Shown here: positions 7,014 through 14,438 of the stretch, one piece after another
How the letters are laid out: each line of letters starts with the position of its first letter
How positions within the stretch are numbered: position 1 is the stretch's first letter
Origin: Aquamicrobium aerolatum DSM 21857
GTDB taxonomy: Bacteria > Pseudomonadota > Alphaproteobacteria > Rhizobiales > Rhizobiaceae
Direction of reading: 5' to 3'
DNA: 64,000 nucleotides
NCBI RefSeq assembly: GCF_900113935.1
Contig: NZ_FORF01000001.1
Span: 1-64,000 of the forward strand
The notes under the pieces: generated by a model
What the model saw: only the letters and a program-made list of their open reading frames with translations
Database searches by the model: none
Told to the model about the DNA's origin: nothing
Position numbers and translations under genes: made by a program

Positions 7014-8228
7014 ATGACCACCACACGCCCCGCGTGGGCCTATACGCTGCCGGCAGCCTTGCTGCTTATGGCTCCCTTCGACATCCTCGCGTCGCTGGCG
7101 ATGGATATTTATCTTCCAGTCGTTCCGGCGATGCCGGGCGTCCTGAACACGACTCCATCCATAATCCAACTCACGTTGAGCTTCTACATGGTGATGCTCG
7201 GTGTGGGCCAAGTGATCTTTGGGCCACTCTCCGATCGCGTCGGGCGACGGCCGATCCTGCTTGTAGGCGCAACGGCTTTCGTTGCTGCGTCTCTGGGAGC
7301 GGCTTGTTCTTCAACTGCATTAGCCTTTGTTGCGTTTCGTCTGGTTCAAGCAGTTGGAGCATCGGCCATGCTGGTGGCCACCTTCGCGACCGTGCGCGAC
7401 GTATATGCCAATCGTCCCGAAGGTGCCGTCATCTACGGCCTTTTCAGTTCGATGCTGGCGTTCGTGCCTGCGCTCGGCCCTATAGCCGGTGCGCTGATCG
7501 GCGAGTTTTGGGGATGGCAGGCGATCTTCATCACACTGGCTGCACTGGCTTCGCTCGCACTCTTAAACGCCAGTTTCAGGTGGCATGAAACCCGACCGTT
7601 GGATCAGGCCAGAACGCAACGATCTGTTTTGCCGATCTTCGCGAGTCCGGCCTTTTGGGTTTACACAGGCGGATTTAGTGCCGGCATGGGCACATTCTTC
7701 GTTTTCTTCTCGACAGCCCCCCGTGTTCTCATAGGCCAAGCCGGCTATTCCGAGATCGGATTTAGCTTGGCCTTCGCGACTGTCGCGCTGGTCATGGTCA
7801 CGACAACCCGCTTCGCAAAGTCCTTCGTTGCCAAATGGGGTATCGCGGGATGCGTAGCGCGCGGGATGGCGTTGCTCGTTTCCGGCGCGATCCTGTTGGG
7901 GATCGGCCAACTTTTCGGATCGCCGTCATTTTTCAGCTTCATCCTGCCGATGTGGGTTGTCGCGGTCGGCATTGTCTTCACGGTGTCCGTTACCGCCAAC
8001 GGCGCACTTGCGCAGTTCGACGACATCGCTGGATCAGCGGTTGCGTTCTACTTCTGCATCCAAAGCCTGATAGTCAGTATCGTCGGGACATTGGCGGTGA
8101 CGCTGTTAAACGGCGATACAGCGTGGCCCGTGATTTGTTACGCCACGGCAATGGCAGTGCTGGTGTCGTTGGGGCTGGCGCTCCTTCGATCCCGTGATGC
8201 TGCCACCGAGAAGTCGCCAGTCGTCTAG
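7014..8228 (+). CDS. floR: Florfenicol/chloramphenicol efflux MFS transporter FloR (variant)
   Basis: A 404-residue major-facilitator drug exporter of the Bcr/CflA type, with 12 hydrophobic segments and the loop motif GPLSDRVGRRP. The whole length matches remembered FloR: it starts MTTTRPAWAYTLPAALLLMA and ends RDAATEKSPVV. Scattered substitutions relative to that sequence make it a diverged allele rather than the common one. Expected role: proton-driven export of florfenicol and chloramphenicol at the inner membrane. It is preceded by a leader peptide and hairpin and flanked on both sides by relaxase 3' ends. Confidence 0.93.
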   Translation: MTTTRPAWAYTLPAALLLMAPFDILASLAMDIYLPVVPAMPGVLNTTPSIIQLTLSFYMVMLGVGQVIFGPLSDRVGRRPILLVGATAFVAASLGAACSSTALAFVAFRLVQAVGASAMLVATFATVRDVYANRPEGAVIYGLFSSMLAFVPALGPIAGALIGEFWGWQAIFITLAALASLALLNASFRWHETRPLDQARTQRSVLPIFASPAFWVYTGGFSAGMGTFFVFFSTAPRVLIGQAGYSEIGFSLAFATVALVMVTTTRFAKSFVAKWGIAGCVARGMALLVSGAILLGIGQLFGSPSFFSFILPMWVVAVGIVFTVSVTANGALAQFDDIAGSAVAFYFCIQSLIVSIVGTLAVTLLNGDTAWPVICYATAMAVLVSLGLALLRSRDAATEKSPVV

Positions 8229-8324
8229 CCGACGACTGGAAGCAAGCCCGCTCCGATGCGGCGCAATAATCATCGAAACCTTGTGAATGGCGGTATCCTG
8301 TCCGGCAAGATACCGCTCATTTCC

Positions 8325-8438
8325 CTTGTCCCGTGGCGGCCGGTCATCGACCGCCAGCTCGGCCGTGAGGTCATCGGCATCGTGCAAAGCGGATCGGTGT
8401 CGTGGCAGTTGGGGCGGCAAAGGGGCATAAGCCTCTAA
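8325..8438 (+). pseudogene. Second relaxase 3' end (remnant, last 37 codons)
   Basis: The frame reading LVPWRPVIDRQLGREVIGIV through a QLGRQRG tail to TAA 8436-8438 repeats the C-terminus of the relaxase at 6684-6797 with clear nucleotide divergence (roughly four of five bases alike by eye). Homology starts abruptly near 8325, and no start codon or relaxase domain precedes it. The last bases overlap the tetR stop on the other strand. It is a fragment of a related but different relaxase gene, marking a recombination seam. Confidence 0.85.
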
Positions 8439-9061
8439 TCTGTTGTAGATGAACGCAGCCGCTCGAAACCAGCGATGAGGCTGTCGAGTCCGAAGTTGAA
8501 CGCAGCATCCATGCCGTCTGTTTCCAACTCGTGAAACAGATCGTGCAGGAAGGACGACGGTGCTTGCTCGGACACATCTGGCCTGTCCGGAACTCTCTCA
8601 TCGGCATCAGATGCCTGCTGCTCGAGAACGGAACCGACCACATAGTGACTGACCGCCCGGAGCGCCCAAACAGCGTGCTTCGGACCAAAGCCCGCCGCGC
8701 AGAGAAAGCGTATTTGTGTCTCGGCAGCGCCAAAATTCGGTTCTGTCGGTCGAGTGCCGGCATGGATGCGCGCCCCGTCGCGATAATAGAGCAACGCCGT
8801 TCTGAAACTCTGGGCGTTCTCTTTCAGGAATAGCCGCCAGTCTTCGTTCTCTTCGGGTAGCGAGCGGGTGTGGCGTTCCGTCAGCATTGCCTCGGCCAGT
8901 GCGTCAAGCAGCGCGCGCTTGTTCTGGAAATGCCAGTAAAGCGCAGGCTGCTGAACCTTGAGGCGTTCAGCGAGCTTTCGCGTCGTCAGGTTGTCCATGC
9001 CAACCTCGTTCAGCAGCTCCAGCGCCGCTGCGATCACGGTGCCCTTGTCCAGTTTGGTCAT
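8435..9061 (-). CDS. tetR: Tetracycline repressor TetR, class G
   Basis: A 208-residue TetR-family repressor starting MTKLDKGTVIAAALELLNEV. The helix-turn-helix is at about 25-45 (LTTRKLAERLKVQQPALYWH), and the C-terminal domain is of the tetracycline-binding type. It is transcribed divergently from tet(G), with two palindromic operators in the gap between them. Without drug it should shut both promoters; tetracycline-Mg binding releases it. The sequence agrees with remembered TetR(G). Its stop overlaps the end of the relaxase remnant. Confidence 0.92.
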   Translation of the reverse strand: MTKLDKGTVIAAALELLNEVGMDNLTTRKLAERLKVQQPALYWHFQNKRALLDALAEAMLTERHTRSLPEENEDWRLFLKENAQSFRTALLYYRDGARIHAGTRPTEPNFGAAETQIRFLCAAGFGPKHAVWALRAVSHYVVGSVLEQQASDADERVPDRPDVSEQAPSSFLHDLFHELETDGMDAAFNFGLDSLIAGFERLRSSTTD

Positions 9062-9081
9062 TCACGTTCCTTCGCCAACGC

Positions 9082-9132
9082 TTGACAATTTATCACCGAT
9101 AAGTTCTATGTCCATGTCCTTATCATTGATAA
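9082..9132. promoter_or_regulatory. tetR/tet(G) divergent promoter with two tet operators
   Basis: Two palindromes of the tet operator type: TTATCACCGATAA (9090-9102) and TTATCATTGATAA (9120-9132). Towards tet(G), TTGACA (9082-9087) with TTCTAT (9104-9109) at 16-bp spacing forms a good sigma-70 promoter that overlaps the first operator. Repressor binding would therefore block it directly. The tetR promoter must run the other way through the same operators. Confidence 0.8.
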
Positions 9133-9165
9133 AGTCGCTCGCATTGAGCGGCGCTGGAGTTTCAG

Positions 9166-10341
9166 GTGCGCAGCTCTGCCATCATCGCCCTGCTGATCGT
9201 CAGTCTCGACGCCATGGGACTCGGCCTCATCATGCCGGTCCTTCCGACGCTTCTGCGCGAGCTTGTGCCGGCGGAGCAGGTCGCTGGTCACTATGGTGCT
9301 TTGCTGTCACTCTATGCGTTGATGCAGGTCATCTTCGCGCCCGTGCTTGGACAATTTTCAGATGCTTACGGTCGGCGTCCGGTGCTTCTGGCTTCCCTTG
9401 CGGGGGCCGCAGTCGATTACACGATTATGGCATCAGCGCCGGTCTTATGGGTGCTCTATATCGGCCGGCTCGTCTCCGGCATCACGGGCGCAACCGGAGC
9501 TGTAGCTGCCTCAACCATTGCGGATTCGACGGGGGAAGGTTCTCGCGCACGCTGGTTCGGCTACATGGGGGCCTGTTATGGGGCAGGCATGATTGCCGGG
9601 CCAGCACTTGGTGGTATGCTCGGTGGTATTTCTGCCCATGCTCCGTTTATCGCCGCTGCCCTTCTCAACGGCTTCGCGTTCCTGCTAGCCTGCATTTTCC
9701 TCAGGGAGACTCGTCGCGGCGATGGCGAGACCGGAAAGCCGGTTCGCATCAAACCATTCGTTCTGTTCCGGCTGGATGATGCATTGCGCGGGCTAGTGGC
9801 CCTTTTCGCAGTTTTCTTCATTATTCAACTGATCGGCCAGGTCCCTGCGGCCCTATGGGTCATATATGGCGAGGATCGTTTTCAGTGGAACACCACGACC
9901 GTTGGCTTGTCGCTCGCGGCGTTTGGAGCAACACACGCGATTTTTCAGGCGTTTGTTACCGGCCCTCTTTCAAGCCGGCTTGGAGAACGGCGCACGCTAC
10001 TGTTTGGCATGGCTGCGGATGCGACTGGCTTCATTCTTCTGGCTTTTGCCACGCAGGGATGGATGGTGTTCCCGATTTTGTTGCTGCTTGCCGCCGGAGG
10101 TGTTGGCATGCCGGCCTTGCAGGCAATGCTTTCAAACAATGTCAGCAGTAACAAGCAAGGAGCTTTACAGGGAACGCTTACAAGCCTCACCAATCTAAGC
10201 TCTATCGCGGGACCGCTTGGCTTCACGGCACTCTATTCTGCCACCGTAGGAGCATGGAACGGTTGGGTTTGGATTTTCGGCGCGATCCTCTATTTAATAT
10301 GTCTGCCAATACTACGCAGACCTTTCGCAACTTCATTGTGA
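9166..10341 (+). CDS. tet(G): Tetracycline efflux protein Tet(G) (MFS, variant)
   Basis: A 391-residue tetracycline/H+ antiporter of the major facilitator family, with 12 hydrophobic segments. It begins MRSSAIIALLIVSLDAMGLG, has the loop motif GQFSDAYGRRPVLL and ends LPILRRPFATSL, matching remembered TetA(G) with scattered substitutions. The start is GTG 9166. It is controlled by the adjacent TetR. Expected role: energy-dependent export of the tetracycline-Mg complex. The gene is followed directly by a LysR gene. Confidence 0.93.
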   Translation: MRSSAIIALLIVSLDAMGLGLIMPVLPTLLRELVPAEQVAGHYGALLSLYALMQVIFAPVLGQFSDAYGRRPVLLASLAGAAVDYTIMASAPVLWVLYIGRLVSGITGATGAVAASTIADSTGEGSRARWFGYMGACYGAGMIAGPALGGMLGGISAHAPFIAAALLNGFAFLLACIFLRETRRGDGETGKPVRIKPFVLFRLDDALRGLVALFAVFFIIQLIGQVPAALWVIYGEDRFQWNTTTVGLSLAAFGATHAIFQAFVTGPLSSRLGERRTLLFGMAADATGFILLAFATQGWMVFPILLLLAAGGVGMPALQAMLSNNVSSNKQGALQGTLTSLTNLSSIAGPLGFTALYSATVGAWNGWVWIFGAILYLICLPILRRPFATSL

Positions 10342-10430
10342 TTGAGTCATGGCGAATTGGTATGCGTAGACTTACGAGAAATGACGGATTAAATCCGTTG
10401 AGCAATCATCTCCTTTCGGGGCGAGTGCCA

Positions 10431-11348
10431 ATGATGACCTTAGTTCACACTCTCGCTGTCGCCGAATATCTCAACTTCCGTCACGCCGCCAATGCGCTCG
10501 GCGTTGCACAGTCCAGCGTCAGCGCCCGCGTGAAGGCACTGGAAGAAGACCTCGGCATCCTCTTGTTCGAGCGTCATGCACGCGGCGTTCGGCTGACCGA
10601 GGCCGGACGCCATTTCGTCGAGCGGATAGCCGTAGGTATTGACCAACTCGACCATGCGGTGAAAACCGCCGGCATGGCGGCAGCCGGAGAAAGCGGCCGG
10701 CTTCGTATCGGTATCCATGCCCTGATTCCGCATAGCTTCCTCGCAAAGCTGATCGGCCAATACCGCAAGGATCACCCCGATGTTGAAGTCGAGATCGCCG
10801 AAGGCCCGGCCCGTGAAGCGGTGGTGCAGCTTCGCGCCGGCAGGTTGGACGTGGCGTTCGTCGCGGGCACGCCCCAACCACCCGACTGCCATTCCCGTCG
10901 CACATGGACCGAACCGCTCTTGGCGGTGCTACCGGAACGGCATCCGCTCGCCAAGCGGTCAGCCGTCACATGGCCCGATCTGGCAGGCGAGACGTTCCTT
11001 GTCCGGCATGGCGGCACTGGACCGCAGGTTCATAGCCATATCATGCTACGCCATGCCGAGCGCTGGCCTGCGCCGTCGATCCTGCGCTTCGACGTGGGGC
11101 GTGGCACCCTTTTGTCCTTGGTCGGACAGGGCTTCGGCATCACCATCGTCGGCGCGGCCACGGCGCTGTTGCCGACAAACGGCATTGTCTTCTTGCCCTT
11201 CGCCGACGAGCCGGAGCCGGTCGCCTTCTCGGCTGTCTGGTCGCCGTCCAACCGCAGCGCGGCGCTTCGTAACCTGCTCAGCCTCGCCAACGACATGGGC
11301 CGGCAGGTCTGCACGAATTCAGTACTGCCACGGATAGCGAGGGCGTGA
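10431..11348 (+). CDS. LysR-family regulator, copy 1 (downstream of tet(G))
   Basis: A 305-residue LysR regulator. The N-terminal winged helix includes NFRHAANALGVAQSSVSARV and LEEDLGILLFERHARGVRL; an effector-binding domain starts near residue 90. ATG 10431 (or 10434) is chosen because homology with copy 2 begins at TLAVAEYLNF; the longer frame upstream only overlaps tet(G). It is highly similar over nearly its whole length to 13355-14314, diverging after LLSLAND. Copy 2 lies next to traG, so this copy probably arrived with a neighbouring cargo. Confidence 0.85.
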   Translation: MMTLVHTLAVAEYLNFRHAANALGVAQSSVSARVKALEEDLGILLFERHARGVRLTEAGRHFVERIAVGIDQLDHAVKTAGMAAAGESGRLRIGIHALIPHSFLAKLIGQYRKDHPDVEVEIAEGPAREAVVQLRAGRLDVAFVAGTPQPPDCHSRRTWTEPLLAVLPERHPLAKRSAVTWPDLAGETFLVRHGGTGPQVHSHIMLRHAERWPAPSILRFDVGRGTLLSLVGQGFGITIVGAATALLPTNGIVFLPFADEPEPVAFSAVWSPSNRSAALRNLLSLANDMGRQVCTNSVLPRIARA

Positions 11349-11382
11349 GCCGAAGTGGTCGCGGAAGCACCGTCCGGGACTG

Positions 11383-12645
11383 TTATTGCCATCGCCGGAA
11401 AGCGACACTTGCATTAACGCCGCCAAAGCCGAATCCGTTGGAAATGGCATGTTCCATGAGAACAGGCCGTGCAGATTGGCGAACCAGATCGATACCTACG
11501 GCAATAGGATCGGGGCTCTCCAAATTTCTCGTTGGGGGAGCGATTTGATCCCGTAAGGCGAGTATCGTGAAGATCGCCTCAATGCCGCCAGCGGCACCGA
11601 GTAAGTGCCCCGTCGCTGACTTCGTGGCGCTTACAGCTACATCATGATCGCCAAAAACGGATTTTATCGCGGCTATTTCTCCTCGATCCCCTACGGGGGT
11701 GGAGGTTGAATGAGCGTTCAGATGTTGAACATCGTTGGGCTTCAAACCGGCACTTTGTAGCGCGATTTTCATTGCACGGGCCGCGCCTCGACCGTCCTCT
11801 GGACCGGCAGTCACATGGTGTGCATCAGCGCTTGTGCCGTATCCTACCAATTCGGCTATGGGTTTGGCACCCCGAGCAAGGGCATGTTCCAATTCTTCTA
11901 TGACGATCAGACCCGCCCCTTCGGACATTACGAAACCATCGCGCTCGGTGTCGAACGGCCTTGACGCCATTTCAGGTGTAGTATTGTAGCCGGTAGATAG
12001 TGCTCGCGCGGCAGCAAATGCCCCGAGACTAACCTTGTCAATGCACGCTTCTGCTCCACCGCACAGAGCGATATCGGCTTCGTTGGAGCGTATCAGCCGC
12101 GCGGCGTCTCCGATGGCCTGAACGCTCGCAGCGCAGGCGGTTACAGGCGTGCCAATTGGGCCTGTAAATCCATGCCTGATGGTAACGTGTCCTGCTGCAA
12201 GGTTGGCAAGAAACGACGGCACGGTAAACGGTGAGAGCCTCCGTGCTCCCCGTGTATCCGTTATGCGAACTGCCGAAGCGATAGCAGGAAACCCGCCTAT
12301 ACCAGAGGCGATAATTGTCGCCGTGCGCTCACGTTCGTAGTCGCTCGTGGGATGCCATCCTGCCGTTTCAAGAGCCTCCTTCGCGGCCGCAAGTGCAAAC
12401 AGAATGAAGCGATCCATTTTTCGTTGATCCTTTGTGTCAACGATTAAATCTGGATCAAAACCGGCTTCGGAATCTTCAATCAGGCTGGGAACGATTCCCC
12501 CGATTTTCACCGGTAGATCATTGGAGATTTCATCAGGCAAATTCCTGATTCCCGATTTCCCGTCGAGGAGTCTTTTCCAGCTTATTTCAGTGCCAGAACC
12601 AAGGGGGCCAACTAAACCCATGCCGGTTACAACAATTCGGCGCAT
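11383..12645 (-). CDS. fabF: Beta-ketoacyl-ACP synthase II (FabF-like), ICE-borne
   Basis: A 420-residue condensing enzyme that would extend acyl-ACP with malonyl-ACP in fatty-acid synthesis. The thiolase-fold catalytic triad is intact: Cys171 in VTACAASVQ, His312 in HLNAHSTSTPVGD and His347 in SATGHLLGAAGG. It is the second gene of a unit with hxlR, only 4 bp apart. Base composition is visibly less GC-rich than that of the trb genes, pointing to a foreign source. A fabF copy on a resistance-carrying ICE could be a drug-tolerant replacement of the chromosomal enzyme, but that is a hypothesis. Confidence 0.9.
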   Translation of the reverse strand: MRRIVVTGMGLVGPLGSGTEISWKRLLDGKSGIRNLPDEISNDLPVKIGGIVPSLIEDSEAGFDPDLIVDTKDQRKMDRFILFALAAAKEALETAGWHPTSDYERERTATIIASGIGGFPAIASAVRITDTRGARRLSPFTVPSFLANLAAGHVTIRHGFTGPIGTPVTACAASVQAIGDAARLIRSNEADIALCGGAEACIDKVSLGAFAAARALSTGYNTTPEMASRPFDTERDGFVMSEGAGLIVIEELEHALARGAKPIAELVGYGTSADAHHVTAGPEDGRGAARAMKIALQSAGLKPNDVQHLNAHSTSTPVGDRGEIAAIKSVFGDHDVAVSATKSATGHLLGAAGGIEAIFTILALRDQIAPPTRNLESPDPIAVGIDLVRQSARPVLMEHAISNGFGFGGVNASVAFRRWQ

Positions 12646-12649
12646 TGGA

Positions 12650-13159
12650 TTATTCCGTTTCTTTTTCTGAGCTTATTCGCTTCATGCGATTTATGACGCG
12701 CATCGTTTCCTCTGTTGCGGCGGGGCCTGCCAGAAGAACGGTGTTTTCGGGAGTGATTGCTTCTCCTGTATTCGCGTCGATGATAACGGCGGTCCTCTCC
12801 TGTCCGGTTTTCTTGTCACCAAGGCGCATGGCTATTTCATTGGGCGCAAGGTTCCGGTTCCCCCATGCGAACAGGGCGATTGCTACCGGATAGAAATCTC
12901 GCCCCTTGTCGGTAAGGACGTATTCAAATCGAGGCGGATGATCATTGTATCGTTGCCTTTCAAACAGTCCTTCCGCCGTGAGATGCTTCAATCGCCTCGC
13001 CAAAATGTTCGCGGAAATACCGAGATTCTTCTCGAATTCATCGAATTTGCTAAGCCCTTGGAAGGCGTCTCGCAGGATCAGGATGCTCCACCAGTCACCG
13101 ACGCTTTCCAGCGCTCGGGCTGCGGGACACTCGAATGACAGAAAGCTTGTTCGTTGCAT
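12650..13159 (-). CDS. HxlR-family transcriptional regulator
   Basis: A 169-residue protein with an HxlR/MarR-like winged helix at about 10-100: CPAARALESVGDWWSILILR, then NLGISANILARRLKHL and a wing at PPRFEYVLTDKG. A C-terminal extension of about 60 residues follows the usual domain. It precedes fabF in the same operon and probably controls it. ATG 13159 has only a weak GGA upstream; promoter-like elements are placed so close that the message may be nearly leaderless. Confidence 0.85.
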   Translation of the reverse strand: MQRTSFLSFECPAARALESVGDWWSILILRDAFQGLSKFDEFEKNLGISANILARRLKHLTAEGLFERQRYNDHPPRFEYVLTDKGRDFYPVAIALFAWGNRNLAPNEIAMRLGDKKTGQERTAVIIDANTGEAITPENTVLLAGPAATEETMRVINRMKRISSEKETE

Positions 13160-13198
13160 GACACATCCATAATGGTGTAACTTCCATCATGCAAGTCA
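13157..13198 (-). promoter_or_regulatory. Promoter and inverted repeat before hxlR-fabF
   Basis: On the minus strand, TTGCAT, 17 bp, then TATGGA sits immediately before ATG 13159, so transcription may begin at or next to the start codon. A widely spaced palindrome TGCATGA (13155-13161) and TCATGCA (13187-13193) frames the promoter and could be an operator for the HxlR product. Both assignments are by eye. Confidence 0.4.
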
Positions 13199-13354
13199 CT
13201 TATGCGCAGTAGGCGACATAGTAGGAGGGGTAATCCAATGCGTCATTCTAAGGGAGCCAAGCACCTGCGTCTGCTACGGCGTGGAACAAAGCACTGTAGT
13301 GGCATTTGAGCGATGCGGCGGCGATCAGCACCGATGGATGGTTGCCCATGGGGT

Positions 13355-14314
13355 ATGCCGACCACGCTCGGATCGCGTATCCCCCTCGCATCGCTGATCC
13401 AGACACTCGCCGTCGCCGAATATCTGAACTTCCGCCACGCCGCCAATGCGCTCGGCGTGGCGCAATCCAGCGTCAGCGCCCGCGTGAAGGCGCTGGAAGA
13501 AGACCTTGGTATCCTTCTGTTCGAGCGTCACGCGCGCGGCGTCCGACTGACCGAGGCCGGACACCACTTCGTCGAGCGGATAGCGGCCGGCGTCGATCAA
13601 CTGGACCATGCAGTGAAGACCGCCGGCATGGCGGCAGCGGGAGAAAGCGGCCGGCTTCGTATCGGTATCCATGCCCTGATCCCGCACAGCTTCCTCGCAA
13701 AGCTGATCGGCCAATACCGCGAGGACCATCCCGGCGTTGAAGTCGAGATGACGGAAGGGACAGCTCGCGAAGCGGTGATGCAGCTTCGCGCCGACCGGCT
13801 GGACGTGGTGTTTGTCGCGGGCACGCCCGAGCTGCCAGACTGCCACACCCACCCGATCTGGACCGAACAGTTGGTTGCCGTGCTGCCGGATGGGCATCCA
13901 CTCGCCGGGCAGTCGGCCGTCACATGGGCCGATCTGGCCGGCGAGACGTTTCTTGTCCGGCATGGCGGCACAGGTCCGCAGGTTCATAGCCATATCGTGC
14001 TGCGCCATGCCGGGCGCTGGCCCGCGCCGTCAATCCTGCGCTTCGACGTGGGGCGTGGCGCGCTGCTGTCCATGGTCGGACAGGGCTTCGGCATCACCAT
14101 CGTCGGAGCAGCTACGGCGCTGCTGCCCACGTCCGGCATCGTCTTCCTGCCTTTCGCCGATGAGCCAGAGCCGGTTGCGTTCACCGCCGTCTGGTCGCCG
14201 TTCAATCGCAGCGCCACCCTGAAAAACCTGCTCAACCTTGCAAACAATATGAGGCGTTGCGGCGATTCGCCCGGCCAGTTGCGCAGCGGCGATCACCCGG
14301 CCGGATGGCGGTGA
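13355..14314 (+). CDS. LysR-family regulator, copy 2 (upstream of traG)
   Basis: About 319 residues, with the same LysR helix-turn-helix (NFRHAANALGVAQSSVSARV) and effector domain as copy 1 at 10431-11348; the two differ by scattered substitutions. It lies just before traG in the same direction, the position a LysR gene is expected to occupy in this ICE class, so I regard it as the resident copy. The start is uncertain: ATG 13355 is preceded by GGGG, while ATG 13313 would add 14 residues. It may control transfer genes. Confidence 0.8.
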   Translation: MPTTLGSRIPLASLIQTLAVAEYLNFRHAANALGVAQSSVSARVKALEEDLGILLFERHARGVRLTEAGHHFVERIAAGVDQLDHAVKTAGMAAAGESGRLRIGIHALIPHSFLAKLIGQYREDHPGVEVEMTEGTAREAVMQLRADRLDVVFVAGTPELPDCHTHPIWTEQLVAVLPDGHPLAGQSAVTWADLAGETFLVRHGGTGPQVHSHIVLRHAGRWPAPSILRFDVGRGALLSMVGQGFGITIVGAATALLPTSGIVFLPFADEPEPVAFTAVWSPFNRSATLKNLLNLANNMRRCGDSPGQLRSGDHPAGWR

Positions 14315-14438
14315 ACGCAACCCGTCCTATTTGCCGCCGATAGTATCCGGTAGCCCTCCCGCACCCCCTTTCCTGTTGCCTGTCCGGTTTTGCCTACTCT
14401 CTGATCGGCTCCGTTTCTTTTGCCGACTGGAGCCTGCA

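Noticed and set aside
10254..10430. Upstream extension of lysR copy 1 overlapping tet(G)
   Set aside because: Homology with copy 2 begins only at TLAVAEYLNF; the extension merely overlaps the tet(G) end.
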